Origin: Streptomyces malaysiense | Lineage (GTDB): Bacteria > Actinomycetota > Actinomycetes > Streptomycetales > Streptomycetaceae | Reading direction: 5' to 3' | Assembly: GCF_000980885.2 (NCBI RefSeq) | Contig: NZ_LBDA02000048.1 | Coordinates: forward strand, 44,793-108,792 | DNA length: 64,000 nt | Shown here: piece by piece, positions 1 to 6,418 of the stretch | How the letters are laid out: every line of letters starts with the position of its first letter | Position numbering within the stretch: the first letter of the stretch is position 1 | Position numbers and translations under genes: made by a program | Notes under the pieces: model-generated | What the model saw: the letters and a program-made list of their open reading frames with translations, nothing else | Told to the model about the DNA's origin: nothing | Databases searched by the model: none

Positions 1-2
1 TC

Positions 3-47
3 GTCCAGGAGGCGCTGGCCGACGACGCGCAGGCGCTCGTCTACTAG
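3..47 (+). CDS. 3' end of an unidentified gene (partial)
   Basis: An open frame entering from the left edge reads VQEALADDAQALVY and stops at TAG (45-47). The base composition suits Streptomyces coding sequence and the stop precedes a convergent gene. Fourteen residues are too few to assign a family. The true start lies outside the window. Confidence 0.5.
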   Translation, partial: VQEALADDAQALVY

Positions 48-81
48 GTCCGCCGGTATCGCGCCTACCAGCACGGGTCCC

Positions 82-345
82 TCAGGAGCGCGGGCGCTTC
101 TTGCCGTCCAGCTCGTCCCACCACTCGTCGGACTGGGGATCGCCGGAGGGGTCGTCCCACCAGCGGTCCTCCGGCCCCCGCCGGTTCGCGATCATCGCGG
201 CGACCGGCGGGATCACCATGGCGACGACGCACATGCCGACGGCCGCCGGGACGGACCAGATCCGTACGACCCCCCAGGCCAGGACGAAGAGGCCGATACA
301 GATCCCCATCATGGCGAAGTACACGTGACGTCGCCGTGCGTACAT
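82..345 (-). CDS. DUF3099 family small membrane protein
   Basis: The 87-residue product begins with the basic stretch MYARRRHVYF. Two closely spaced hydrophobic segments follow (about residues 10-27 and 31-51), separated by a short basic/Trp linker. The polar C-terminal tail is rich in Asp and Trp (RWWDDPSGDP...EWWDELDGK). This layout fits the actinobacterial DUF3099 family, whose function is unknown. I chose the ATG at 345, preceded by CTGGAGAC. A GTG at 441 with GGAGG upstream would add 32 residues of low-complexity sequence that does not look coding. It lies convergent to the partial gene at the left edge. Confidence 0.7.
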   Translation of the reverse strand: MYARRRHVYFAMMGICIGLFVLAWGVVRIWSVPAAVGMCVVAMVIPPVAAMIANRRGPEDRWWDDPSGDPQSDEWWDELDGKKRPRS

Positions 346-514
346 GTCTCCAGGGTAGGGCCGGGCGCCCCGTTCGGCGCCATGGTGGCGGCCGTCCACA
401 GCGTCCGGGCGACCGCGTGCCCTGTCACAGCTGATCGACACTTATCCTCCGCGAAGCCGCGCGGCGTTACCGTGGCGTAGCCGTGACCTACGTCGACCTG
501 GGGGGAAACACCAC

Positions 515-1258
515 ATGCGCGCCCTGCGAATACTGCTGATCATCGTCGTGGTCCTGGGCGGGTTGTTCGTGATCGCGGACCGGGTGGCGGTGCACTTCGC
601 CGAGGGGGAGGCCGCGGACAAGCTGAAGTCGTCGGAGAACCTCTCGGCGACGCCGAACGTGGACATCAAGGGATTCCCGTTCCTCACCCAGGTCGCCGGC
701 GGCTCGCTGGACGACGTCGAGGTGGGGATCAAGAGCTACGAGGCCACCGGCCAGGCCGGGAAGACGATCCGCATCGACGACCTGAAGGCCGACATGAAGG
801 GCGTCTCCTTCTCCGGCGACTACAGCTCGGCCACCGCCTCCAGCGCCACCGGCACCGCGACCATCGCGTACGACGAGCTGATGAAGACCGCCAAGTCGCA
901 GCCCACCGACATCGGCCTCGGCCTGCGGGCCAAGGTCGTCGGCCTCTCCGACGGCGGCAACGGCAAGATCAAGGTCGCGGTCAAGGTGACCGGCACCGTC
1001 GCCGGCGCCATCCCCGTCGACCGCACGGTCTCCGTCCTGAGCACCGTCAGCGTCGTGAACAACAAGGTCGAGGTGCACGCCGACTCCCTCCCCTCGATCG
1101 CCGGGCTCGGACTCGCCGAGGGCCGCGTCCGTACGATCACCGACTTCCAGTCGGTCGTCGACCAGCTGCCGGGCGGCATCAAGCTGGACAAGGTGGAGGC
1201 CGCAGAGAACGGCGTCAAGATCAGCGTGAAGGGTTCGGACGTCAAGCTGGCGGGGTGA
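515..1258 (+). CDS. DUF2993 (LmeA-like) membrane-anchored lipid-binding protein
   Basis: 247 aa. One N-terminal hydrophobic segment (about residues 4-24, LRILLIIVVVLGGLFVIA) is an uncleaved anchor or signal sequence. The rest is a beta-rich extracellular domain with the DUF2993 signature: GFPFLTQVAGGSLDDVEV near residue 50, then a long alternating-strand region. DUF2993 includes mycobacterial LmeA, a cell-envelope phosphoinositide-binding protein. Whether this one has the same ligand is inference. The start follows a purine-rich GGGGGAAA element. It is transcribed divergently from the DUF3099 gene. Confidence 0.8.
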   Translation: MRALRILLIIVVVLGGLFVIADRVAVHFAEGEAADKLKSSENLSATPNVDIKGFPFLTQVAGGSLDDVEVGIKSYEATGQAGKTIRIDDLKADMKGVSFSGDYSSATASSATGTATIAYDELMKTAKSQPTDIGLGLRAKVVGLSDGGNGKIKVAVKVTGTVAGAIPVDRTVSVLSTVSVVNNKVEVHADSLPSIAGLGLAEGRVRTITDFQSVVDQLPGGIKLDKVEAAENGVKISVKGSDVKLAG

Positions 1259-1491
1259 AGGCCGCGAAGGCCGCGAAGGCCGTGAGGGTACTGAAACGGC
1301 CCGGGTGGACGCCGTTCGTCCGACAGGCGAGACGGTGACGTCCGTACCGTAGATGTGAGGGCGCGCCCGAGCGCCCGGAGGCCCTCTCCCCGGCCGCCGG
1401 GCGCTCTTCTCGTCCCGCCATTCGGACGATCGTGTCTCGCCATGCGACACACCGGTGACACACGCGCCTTCGCGTACCTACGATCGAGCCC

Positions 1492-1572
1492 ATGAAGCGA
1501 CAGGCGGATCTCACGAAGCGGCGGGCAGTCGACCTGTGCCGCGTCGCCGCCATGCTCTGTCGCCCCTTCTGA
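1492..1572 (+). CDS. Putative cysteine-responsive leader peptide (26 aa)
   Basis: A 26-codon frame starts with MKRQADLTKRR and ends with VDLCRVAAMLCRPF. It lies 125 nt upstream of the thiosulfate sulfurtransferase gene on the same strand. Actinobacteria often carry short reading frames with an RRxVDLxRVxxxLC pattern just before sulfur-metabolism genes. In mycobacteria such frames act as cysteine-sensing attenuators. Cys16 and Cys23 are the candidate sensing codons. Two hairpin-capable sequences lie between this stop and the next ribosome binding site (1572-1586 and 1639-1668). Identification is by pattern and position; translation has not been shown. Confidence 0.7.
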   Translation: MKRQADLTKRRAVDLCRVAAMLCRPF

Positions 1573-1638
1573 GCGGAAGTTCCGCTTCCGCGTCTTCACC
1601 CCCGCCCTGCTAGGGCACCCGTGCGCCGCTCGCACCCC

Positions 1639-1668
1639 GGGCGTGCGCCCCTTCGCACTCGCACGCCC
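1639..1668 (+). promoter_or_regulatory. Hairpin next to the sulfurtransferase ribosome binding site
   Basis: GGGCGTGCG (1639-1647) and CGCACGCCC (1660-1668) form a perfect 9-bp stem 15 nt before the GGAGGAG ribosome binding site (1683-1689). A smaller stem, AGCGGAA/TTCCGCT (1572-1586), overlaps the leader-peptide stop codon. The layout suits translational or transcriptional attenuation controlled by the leader peptide. The mechanism is inference. Confidence 0.4.
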
Positions 1669-1697
1669 CGCCGTAACTGCCCCGGAGGAGAAAGAGC

Positions 1698-2543
1698 ATG
1701 AGTCGCAGCGACGTCCTGGTCGACGCCGACTGGCTGCAGGAGCACGTGGACGATCCGGCCATCGCGATCGTCGAGGTGGACGAGGACACGTCCGCATACG
1801 AGAAGAACCACATCAAGAACGCGATCCGCATCGACTGGACCAAGGACCTCCAGGACCCGGTGCGCCGTGACTTCGTCGACCAGGAGGGCTTCGAGAAGCT
1901 CCTGTCGGAGAAGGGCATCGCCAACGACCACACGGTGATCCTCTACGGCGGCAACAACAACTGGTTCGCCTCGTACGCCTACTGGTACTTCAAGCTGTAC
2001 GGCCACGAGAACGTCAAGCTCCTCGACGGCGGTCGCAAGAAGTGGGAGCTGGACGCCCGTGAGCTGGTCGCCGGCGACGAGGTCCCCGAGCGCGCGAAGA
2101 CCTCGTACACGGCCAAGCCGCAGAACACCGCGATCCGCGCCTTCCGTGACGACGTCGTCGAGGCGATCGGCGTCCAGAACCTGGTCGACGTCCGTTCCCC
2201 CGACGAGTTCTCCGGCAAGCTGCTCGCCCCGGCCCACCTGCCGCAGGAGCAGTCGCAGCGTCCGGGCCACGTCCCGAGCGCGCGCAACATCCCGTGGTCG
2301 AAGAACGCCAACGACGACGGCACGTTCAAGTCGGACGACGAGCTCAAGGAGCTCTACACCGCGGAGAACGTGGACCTCGCCAAGGACACGATCGCCTACT
2401 GCCGCATCGGTGAGCGCTCGGCCCTGACCTGGTTCGTGCTGCACGAGCTGCTCGGCGTGCACAACGTCAAGAACTACGACGGCTCCTGGACCGAGTACGG
2501 CTCCCTCGTCGGCGTGCCGATCGAGCTCGGCGCCAACAAGTAA
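1698..2543 (+). CDS. Thiosulfate sulfurtransferase (two-domain rhodanese)
   Basis: 281 aa, the usual length of tandem-rhodanese SseA/CysA2 enzymes, which move sulfane sulfur from thiosulfate to a thiophilic acceptor. The N-terminal inactive rhodanese domain spans about residues 5-130. The C-terminal catalytic domain contains LVDVRSPDEFSGK near residue 155 and the active-site loop CRIGERSA, with Cys near residue 235. The start has a strong GGAGGAGAAAGAG. It is followed 30 nt later by a DUF1416 gene, an arrangement conserved in actinobacteria, and is preceded by a short Cys-containing leader frame suggesting sulfur-dependent control. S. coelicolor calls the equivalent gene cysA2/sseC. Confidence 0.93.
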   Translation: MSRSDVLVDADWLQEHVDDPAIAIVEVDEDTSAYEKNHIKNAIRIDWTKDLQDPVRRDFVDQEGFEKLLSEKGIANDHTVILYGGNNNWFASYAYWYFKLYGHENVKLLDGGRKKWELDARELVAGDEVPERAKTSYTAKPQNTAIRAFRDDVVEAIGVQNLVDVRSPDEFSGKLLAPAHLPQEQSQRPGHVPSARNIPWSKNANDDGTFKSDDELKELYTAENVDLAKDTIAYCRIGERSALTWFVLHELLGVHNVKNYDGSWTEYGSLVGVPIELGANK

Positions 2544-2573
2544 GCGATCCCAAGCGACCTCAGGAGAAACAGC

Positions 2574-2861
2574 ATGTGCGGAGCGAAGGCCGGTGGCCCC
2601 GACGCCTCGACGATCAAGCCCGGTGAGACCACGATCCAGGGTCAGGTGACCCGCGACGGCGAGCCGGTGACCGGCTACGTCCGGCTGCTCGACTCGACCG
2701 GCGAGTTCACCGCGGAGGTGCCCACCTCGGCGACCGGTCAGTTCCGCTTCTACGCGGCCGAGGGCACGTGGACCCTGCGCGCGCTGGTGCCCGGCGGCTC
2801 CGCCGACCGCACGGTCGTCGCGCAGCAGGGCGGGCTCGCGGAGGTCGCCATCGCCGTCTGA
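2574..2861 (+). CDS. DUF1416 family protein
   Basis: 95 aa, starting MCGAKAGGP. The family is characteristically encoded directly downstream of the thiosulfate sulfurtransferase in actinobacteria, as here (30-nt gap, AGGAG before the ATG). The conserved N-terminal Cys2 and the CGAKAGG motif are present. The rest resembles a compact beta-sandwich (GQVTRDGEPVTGYVRLLDSTGEF). The function is unknown; co-transcription suggests a role in handling transferred sulfur. A hairpin terminator follows at 2874. Confidence 0.9.
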   Translation: MCGAKAGGPDASTIKPGETTIQGQVTRDGEPVTGYVRLLDSTGEFTAEVPTSATGQFRFYAAEGTWTLRALVPGGSADRTVVAQQGGLAEVAIAV

Positions 2862-2873
2862 CCGACAGCGCGG

Positions 2874-2918
2874 AAGGGCCGTACCCCTGGGTTGGACGCC
2901 AGGCGGGGTGCGGCCCTT
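2874..2918 (+). terminator. Terminator after the sulfurtransferase operon
   Basis: AAGGGCCGTACCCC (2874-2887) pairs with GGGGTGCGGCCCTT (2905-2918) except for one mismatch, with a 17-nt loop. It starts 13 nt after the DUF1416 stop codon. Confidence 0.8.
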
Positions 2919-3047
2919 CGGCATGTCCGGACATTCTCATGCTTCCCCGAATCGTGATCCTCCGGCATACAACTCCATGCACATGTCATCAGTCTGCTGT
3001 GCGTGCGCGGACCATCGAATCCGCGTTCCGTGCCGCGAGGGGATGTC

Positions 3048-3818
3048 TTGGAAGCGTTAGAGGAAGCCGAACCGGAAGCCGGTCCTACGGAGGAGGGGGA
3101 GAGACCCGTCGCCCCGCTGCGGCGTGGCCGCACCGCCGCACCGATCGCCGTGGCCGCCGCCCTCGGGATCGTCGCGGGAGGCTGTGCCGGGTACGTCGTC
3201 CAGGCCGAGCGGCCGCCCACCCGGCCGGCGCCGTTGTCGCAGCCGGTGCTGAGGCAGGGCAAGGGGACGGTCCCGGTCCTGACGGCGGCCGAGGACCGCC
3301 AGGTCAGGACCGACGGGGACCTGCGCAAGCTGCTGCTGCCGAAGCCGCGCGGGGCGCGGGACAGCGTGCTGGCGGAGGGCACGGACGGCTGGCTGGACCT
3401 CGCGGGGTACGCGGGTGACTTCAATGACCCCGGGGGCGCCTTCAGGGACCAGCTGGCGGACGAGTTCCGGCGCGCCGCCGTCACCAGCTGGAAGAGCGAC
3501 GGGACGTACGACATCGAGATCAGGCTCGTGCAGTACCGCCAGGAGACGAAGCCGGCCGCGCACGAGGAGGCGGGGCACGAGCAGTACTGGTCGTCGATCG
3601 AGCCGGACACCGACAACCGGCCGGTGCCGGGCACCGGGGACGGGGTGGCGTACGTGCACCACCGGCCGCAGACCCAGGCCGGGTATCAGCCGCAGTACAA
3701 GGCCGAAGCTGCCGCCTCGCGCGGCGACATCCTCATGGAGGTCTGGGTCCACGGCTCGAAGCCGGTGCCGATGAAGACGGTCCTGGATCTGGCGAAGCGG
3801 CAGGTGGGGCGGCTGTGA
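3048..3818 (+). CDS. Membrane-anchored extracellular protein, first of three paralogues; TTA codon
   Basis: 256 aa from a TTG start preceded by GAGGGG. A GTG at 3003 would add 15 residues but has no visible ribosome binding site. After an acidic N-terminus comes one transmembrane segment (about residues 34-53) and then an extracellular domain. The motif LRKLLLPKPRGARDSVLAEGTDGWLDL is closely matched in the third gene of the cluster (LRRLVLPAPKGATVDEALAGDHGWVKP). Codon 4 is TTA (3057-3059), the rare leucine codon read by the bldA tRNA. The gene overlaps the next by 4 nt, so the three are probably co-translated. No known function is recognised. Confidence 0.75.
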   Translation: MEALEEAEPEAGPTEEGERPVAPLRRGRTAAPIAVAAALGIVAGGCAGYVVQAERPPTRPAPLSQPVLRQGKGTVPVLTAAEDRQVRTDGDLRKLLLPKPRGARDSVLAEGTDGWLDLAGYAGDFNDPGGAFRDQLADEFRRAAVTSWKSDGTYDIEIRLVQYRQETKPAAHEEAGHEQYWSSIEPDTDNRPVPGTGDGVAYVHHRPQTQAGYQPQYKAEAAASRGDILMEVWVHGSKPVPMKTVLDLAKRQVGRL

Positions 3819-4564
3819 ACAGGACAGTGGGCAAGCGGATCGGGGTCGGCGCGCTCGCCGTCCTGGTCGTCGCCGGGATCGCGTCCACCGCCGTGATCGT
3901 CGCGGAGGCCGGCCGGGACCCGGGCGCGCCCGGGTGGCGGATTCCGCCTGCGGCCGCCGCCGGGGGCACCGGGCCGGACACGTCCGGGCTCGGGGGGATG
4001 CTGCTGCCCTACACGTGGGGCGCGGGCGGATACGGCCGCGGTCCGGACATCGAGGAGTACGGCTCGGACGTCGAGCTGAGCGGGCGCCAGGCCACCGCGC
4101 TGCGCAAGCAGGCGGTCGCGGACTGGCCGGCGGACACCCGGCGCAAGCTCGACGATCTCATCGACAAGCAGCACGTCAGCGGCATGGCCATGCGCAGCTA
4201 CGCGAGCATCGACTCCTGGTCGGTGAACGGGCGGCACTCGTTCACCGTCACCTTCCAGCTGATGCGGATGGGAAACCGTGATTCCGTGCGCGCGATGGAC
4301 GCGAGCCAGAAGGCGCTGTTCTCCGTCCTCGACGTCTTCCGCAAGGGGCCCGCGATCAAGGGACACAAGGAGGCCGCCTGCTTCCTGACGCCCAAGAACG
4401 ACGGGGAGAAGCTCGACCGGATGTTCTGCTCCGCCGCCGAGGGCGATGTCCTGGTGGACGTCCAGGTCTCCGGGCACCGGCCGCTGGACGGCAACGCCGT
4501 CGCCCTGTTCGCCGGGCGCGAGCTGGACCGCGTCAAGGACAAGGACCCGGGGGAGGCCGTATGA
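3815..4564 (+). CDS. Membrane-anchored extracellular protein, second of three
   Basis: 249 aa from GTG, overlapping the previous stop (GTGA, 3815-3818). One hydrophobic segment (about residues 8-29) is followed by a Gly/Pro-rich linker and a soluble extracellular domain with two cysteines (ACFLTP, MFCSAAEG) that may form a disulfide. The layout resembles its neighbours: a short cytoplasmic tail, one membrane span, a linker, then a domain of about 200 residues starting with a short 'leucine-pro' strand (here GMLLPYTWGAGG). It also shares the 4-nt overlap with the next gene. No catalytic motif is recognised. Confidence 0.75.
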   Translation: MNRTVGKRIGVGALAVLVVAGIASTAVIVAEAGRDPGAPGWRIPPAAAAGGTGPDTSGLGGMLLPYTWGAGGYGRGPDIEEYGSDVELSGRQATALRKQAVADWPADTRRKLDDLIDKQHVSGMAMRSYASIDSWSVNGRHSFTVTFQLMRMGNRDSVRAMDASQKALFSVLDVFRKGPAIKGHKEAACFLTPKNDGEKLDRMFCSAAEGDVLVDVQVSGHRPLDGNAVALFAGRELDRVKDKDPGEAV

Positions 4565-5436
4565 GCGAGCAGCAGGCCGAGGGCCGCACGGCCGAGCAGG
4601 ACGTGGCCGGCCAGGACATCACCGAGCGGGAGGACGCGGGGGCTCAGGACACGGGGGCTCAGGACACGGGTGTCCGGGAGCGCCGGCGGTTCGGCGGGGC
4701 GCTCCGGTGGGTCGCCGCCGTCGCCGTGTTCGCGGTGTGCGGTGCCGGTACGGCTTACGGCGTCACCCGGATCGAGCGCACCGACATGCCCGGTCTGGCC
4801 ACCGCCTCGGACGGCCGCTGGGACTACCCGGAGCTGGTCCGCCCTCCGCTGCCCGCCGGCCGGCCGGCGCCCTTCGCCGACTCCAACAAGGCCGCCGCCC
4901 ACTACGCCGACCTGCGCCGGCTGGTGCTGCCCGCGCCGAAGGGCGCCACGGTGGACGAGGCGCTTGCGGGAGACCACGGCTGGGTGAAGCCGGGGACGTT
5001 TCTCGCGGAGTACGCGGCCAAGGAGGACCGGGAGGCCCTCGCGGGCACGTTCACGGACGAGGGCCTGCGGCACATCGCCGCCCGCGGCTGGACCACGCCG
5101 GACGGCACCCGCACCCGGATCTATCTGCTCCAGTTCGGCACCGGCCTGATCGCCGGGGACGTCCAGCAGTCCCACTTCGCCGGTTACGACCGGGCGCCGT
5201 ACCTCCTGCGCGGGGCGCCCAGCACGGTGGCGGAGGACTTCCCGGCGCACGCCGAGGTGCCGAACGTGTCGGTGTCGGCGTACGAGGAGACCAAGCCGTT
5301 CGGCGCCGAGCAGGTCCGGCAGGCGTACCTGGTCGCCGGGGACGTGCTGGGACTCGTCGTGCAGTCGCGCGCGGGCGGCACGAAGACGGTGCCGTTCCAG
5401 CAGACGGTCGTGCTCCAGGAGGAGCTGCTCGGCTGA
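4561..5436 (+). CDS. Membrane-anchored extracellular protein, third of three
   Basis: 291 aa from ATG, overlapping the previous gene by 4 nt (ATGA). The N-terminal cytoplasmic part is acidic and contains a tandem repeat (AQDTGAQDTG). A membrane span lies near residues 48-66. The extracellular part carries LRRLVLPAPKGATVDEALAGDHGWVKPG and AYLVAGDVLGLVVQSRAGGTKTVPFQQTVVLQEELLG. Its C-terminal strand matches the end of the first gene (VWVHGSKPVPMKTVLDLAKRQV), which supports common descent. The operon ends with a hairpin at 5453. Function unknown. Confidence 0.75.
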   Translation: MSEQQAEGRTAEQDVAGQDITEREDAGAQDTGAQDTGVRERRRFGGALRWVAAVAVFAVCGAGTAYGVTRIERTDMPGLATASDGRWDYPELVRPPLPAGRPAPFADSNKAAAHYADLRRLVLPAPKGATVDEALAGDHGWVKPGTFLAEYAAKEDREALAGTFTDEGLRHIAARGWTTPDGTRTRIYLLQFGTGLIAGDVQQSHFAGYDRAPYLLRGAPSTVAEDFPAHAEVPNVSVSAYEETKPFGAEQVRQAYLVAGDVLGLVVQSRAGGTKTVPFQQTVVLQEELLG

Positions 5437-5452
5437 ACCCCACCTCGGAAAG

Positions 5453-5491
5453 AGAGCCGGGGCCCGGCCGCGTAAGCTGGGCCCCGGCTCT
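5453..5491 (+). terminator. Terminator after the three-paralogue operon
   Basis: AGAGCCGGGGCCC (5453-5465) and GGGCCCCGGCTCT (5479-5491) form a perfect 13-bp stem with a 13-nt loop, followed by TGTCGT. It lies 16 nt after the stop at 5436. Confidence 0.85.
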
Positions 5492-5523
5492 GTCGTATGC
5501 CCACCCTCGCTCAAGGAGCACCC

Positions 5524-5622
5524 GTGGAGATCTTCTTCGAAACCCTGCTGGTCCTGGTCTGCGTCGGCGTGCTCGCCTTCGCCTACCTGACCGTGAAGAA
5601 GCTGTACCAGGGCCAGCGCTGA
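5524..5622 (+). CDS. Small single-span membrane protein (32 aa)
   Basis: GTG start with AAGGAG five nucleotides upstream. The product is an acidic MEIFFET head, an uninterrupted hydrophobic helix (LLVLVCVGVLAFAYLTV) and a short basic tail KKLYQGQR. It therefore probably has its N-terminus outside. The stop is 25 nt before the nitrobindin-like gene, so the two may be co-transcribed. Clear coding composition and the ribosome binding site support a real gene. No family name is assigned. Confidence 0.7.
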   Translation: MEIFFETLLVLVCVGVLAFAYLTVKKLYQGQR

Positions 5623-5647
5623 CCCTCCCACCAGGAAAGCTCCGCTC

Positions 5648-6223
5648 ATGATCGAGATCCCGTCCGACCTGCACAAGGACCTCGTCCCGCTCGCCTTCCT
5701 CCTCGGCGACTGGGCCGGCGCGGGCGTGCATGACTTCCCCGGCTCCGAGAAGTGCAACTTCGGCCAGGAAGTCACCTTCACCCACGACGGCCGGGACTTC
5801 CTGGAGTACCACTCCCGCGCCTGGGTGCTGGACAACGACGGCAACAAGGTCCGCCCGCTGGAGACCGAGTCCGGCTTCTGGCGGATCGACGCCGGCCGCA
5901 AGGTCGAGGTCACGATGACCCGCGACGACGGCACCATCGAGATCTGGTACGGCGAGATGGCCGACAAGAAGCCCCAGATCGACCTGGTGACGGACGCCGT
6001 CGCCCGGACCGCCGCCGCCCAGCCGTACACCGGCGGCAAGCGGCTGTACGGCTATGTGAAGAGCGACCTCATGTGGGTCGGCGAGAAGCAGACCCCCGAG
6101 GTCGAACTGCGCCCCTACATGTCCGCCCACCTGAAGAAGGTCGTCACCCCCGAGGACGTCGAACGCTGGGCCAAGGCCCTGCCGGACGACATGCCGGACA
6201 ACGGCATCGCCTTCTTCAAGTAG
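5648..6223 (+). CDS. Nitrobindin-like FABP-fold heme-binding protein
   Basis: 191 aa. The signature LAFLLGDWAGAGVHDFPG at about residues 16-33 is the nitrobindin/DUF1794 entry motif (LGxWxGxG) lining a ten-stranded beta-barrel. The C-terminal strands RLYGYVKSDLMWVGEKQT, with downstream ELRPYMSAHLKKV, also fit. Family members bind ferric heme b in the barrel and act in nitric oxide or peroxynitrite chemistry. The expected proximal histidine near the C-terminus could be His159 in SAHLKKV, which is inference. The small membrane protein just upstream may be co-transcribed. Confidence 0.85.
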   Translation: MIEIPSDLHKDLVPLAFLLGDWAGAGVHDFPGSEKCNFGQEVTFTHDGRDFLEYHSRAWVLDNDGNKVRPLETESGFWRIDAGRKVEVTMTRDDGTIEIWYGEMADKKPQIDLVTDAVARTAAAQPYTGGKRLYGYVKSDLMWVGEKQTPEVELRPYMSAHLKKVVTPEDVERWAKALPDDMPDNGIAFFK

Positions 6224-6418
6224 GCCGCCTTCCCCTTCGGCCTTCGCGGTCTTCGCGGGATCGCTCGGGTGGGTACGACCGCCGAGCCGGGCGGCGTGTC
6301 GCTCGCGGTCGGCGGGCCGGGGTGGTGGACCGCGGCCGGTGTGCGCACGCCTTGTGCGCCTGTCCCCCCGGACGCCGCCTCCCGCGAGGGCGGTCCGCCC
6401 CGCCGTGGCGGACGGGGG

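Noticed and set aside
488..1450. Long antisense frames over DUF2993 and other genes
   Set aside because: Typical high-GC shadow frames of genuine genes with low-complexity Arg/Gly/Ala products.
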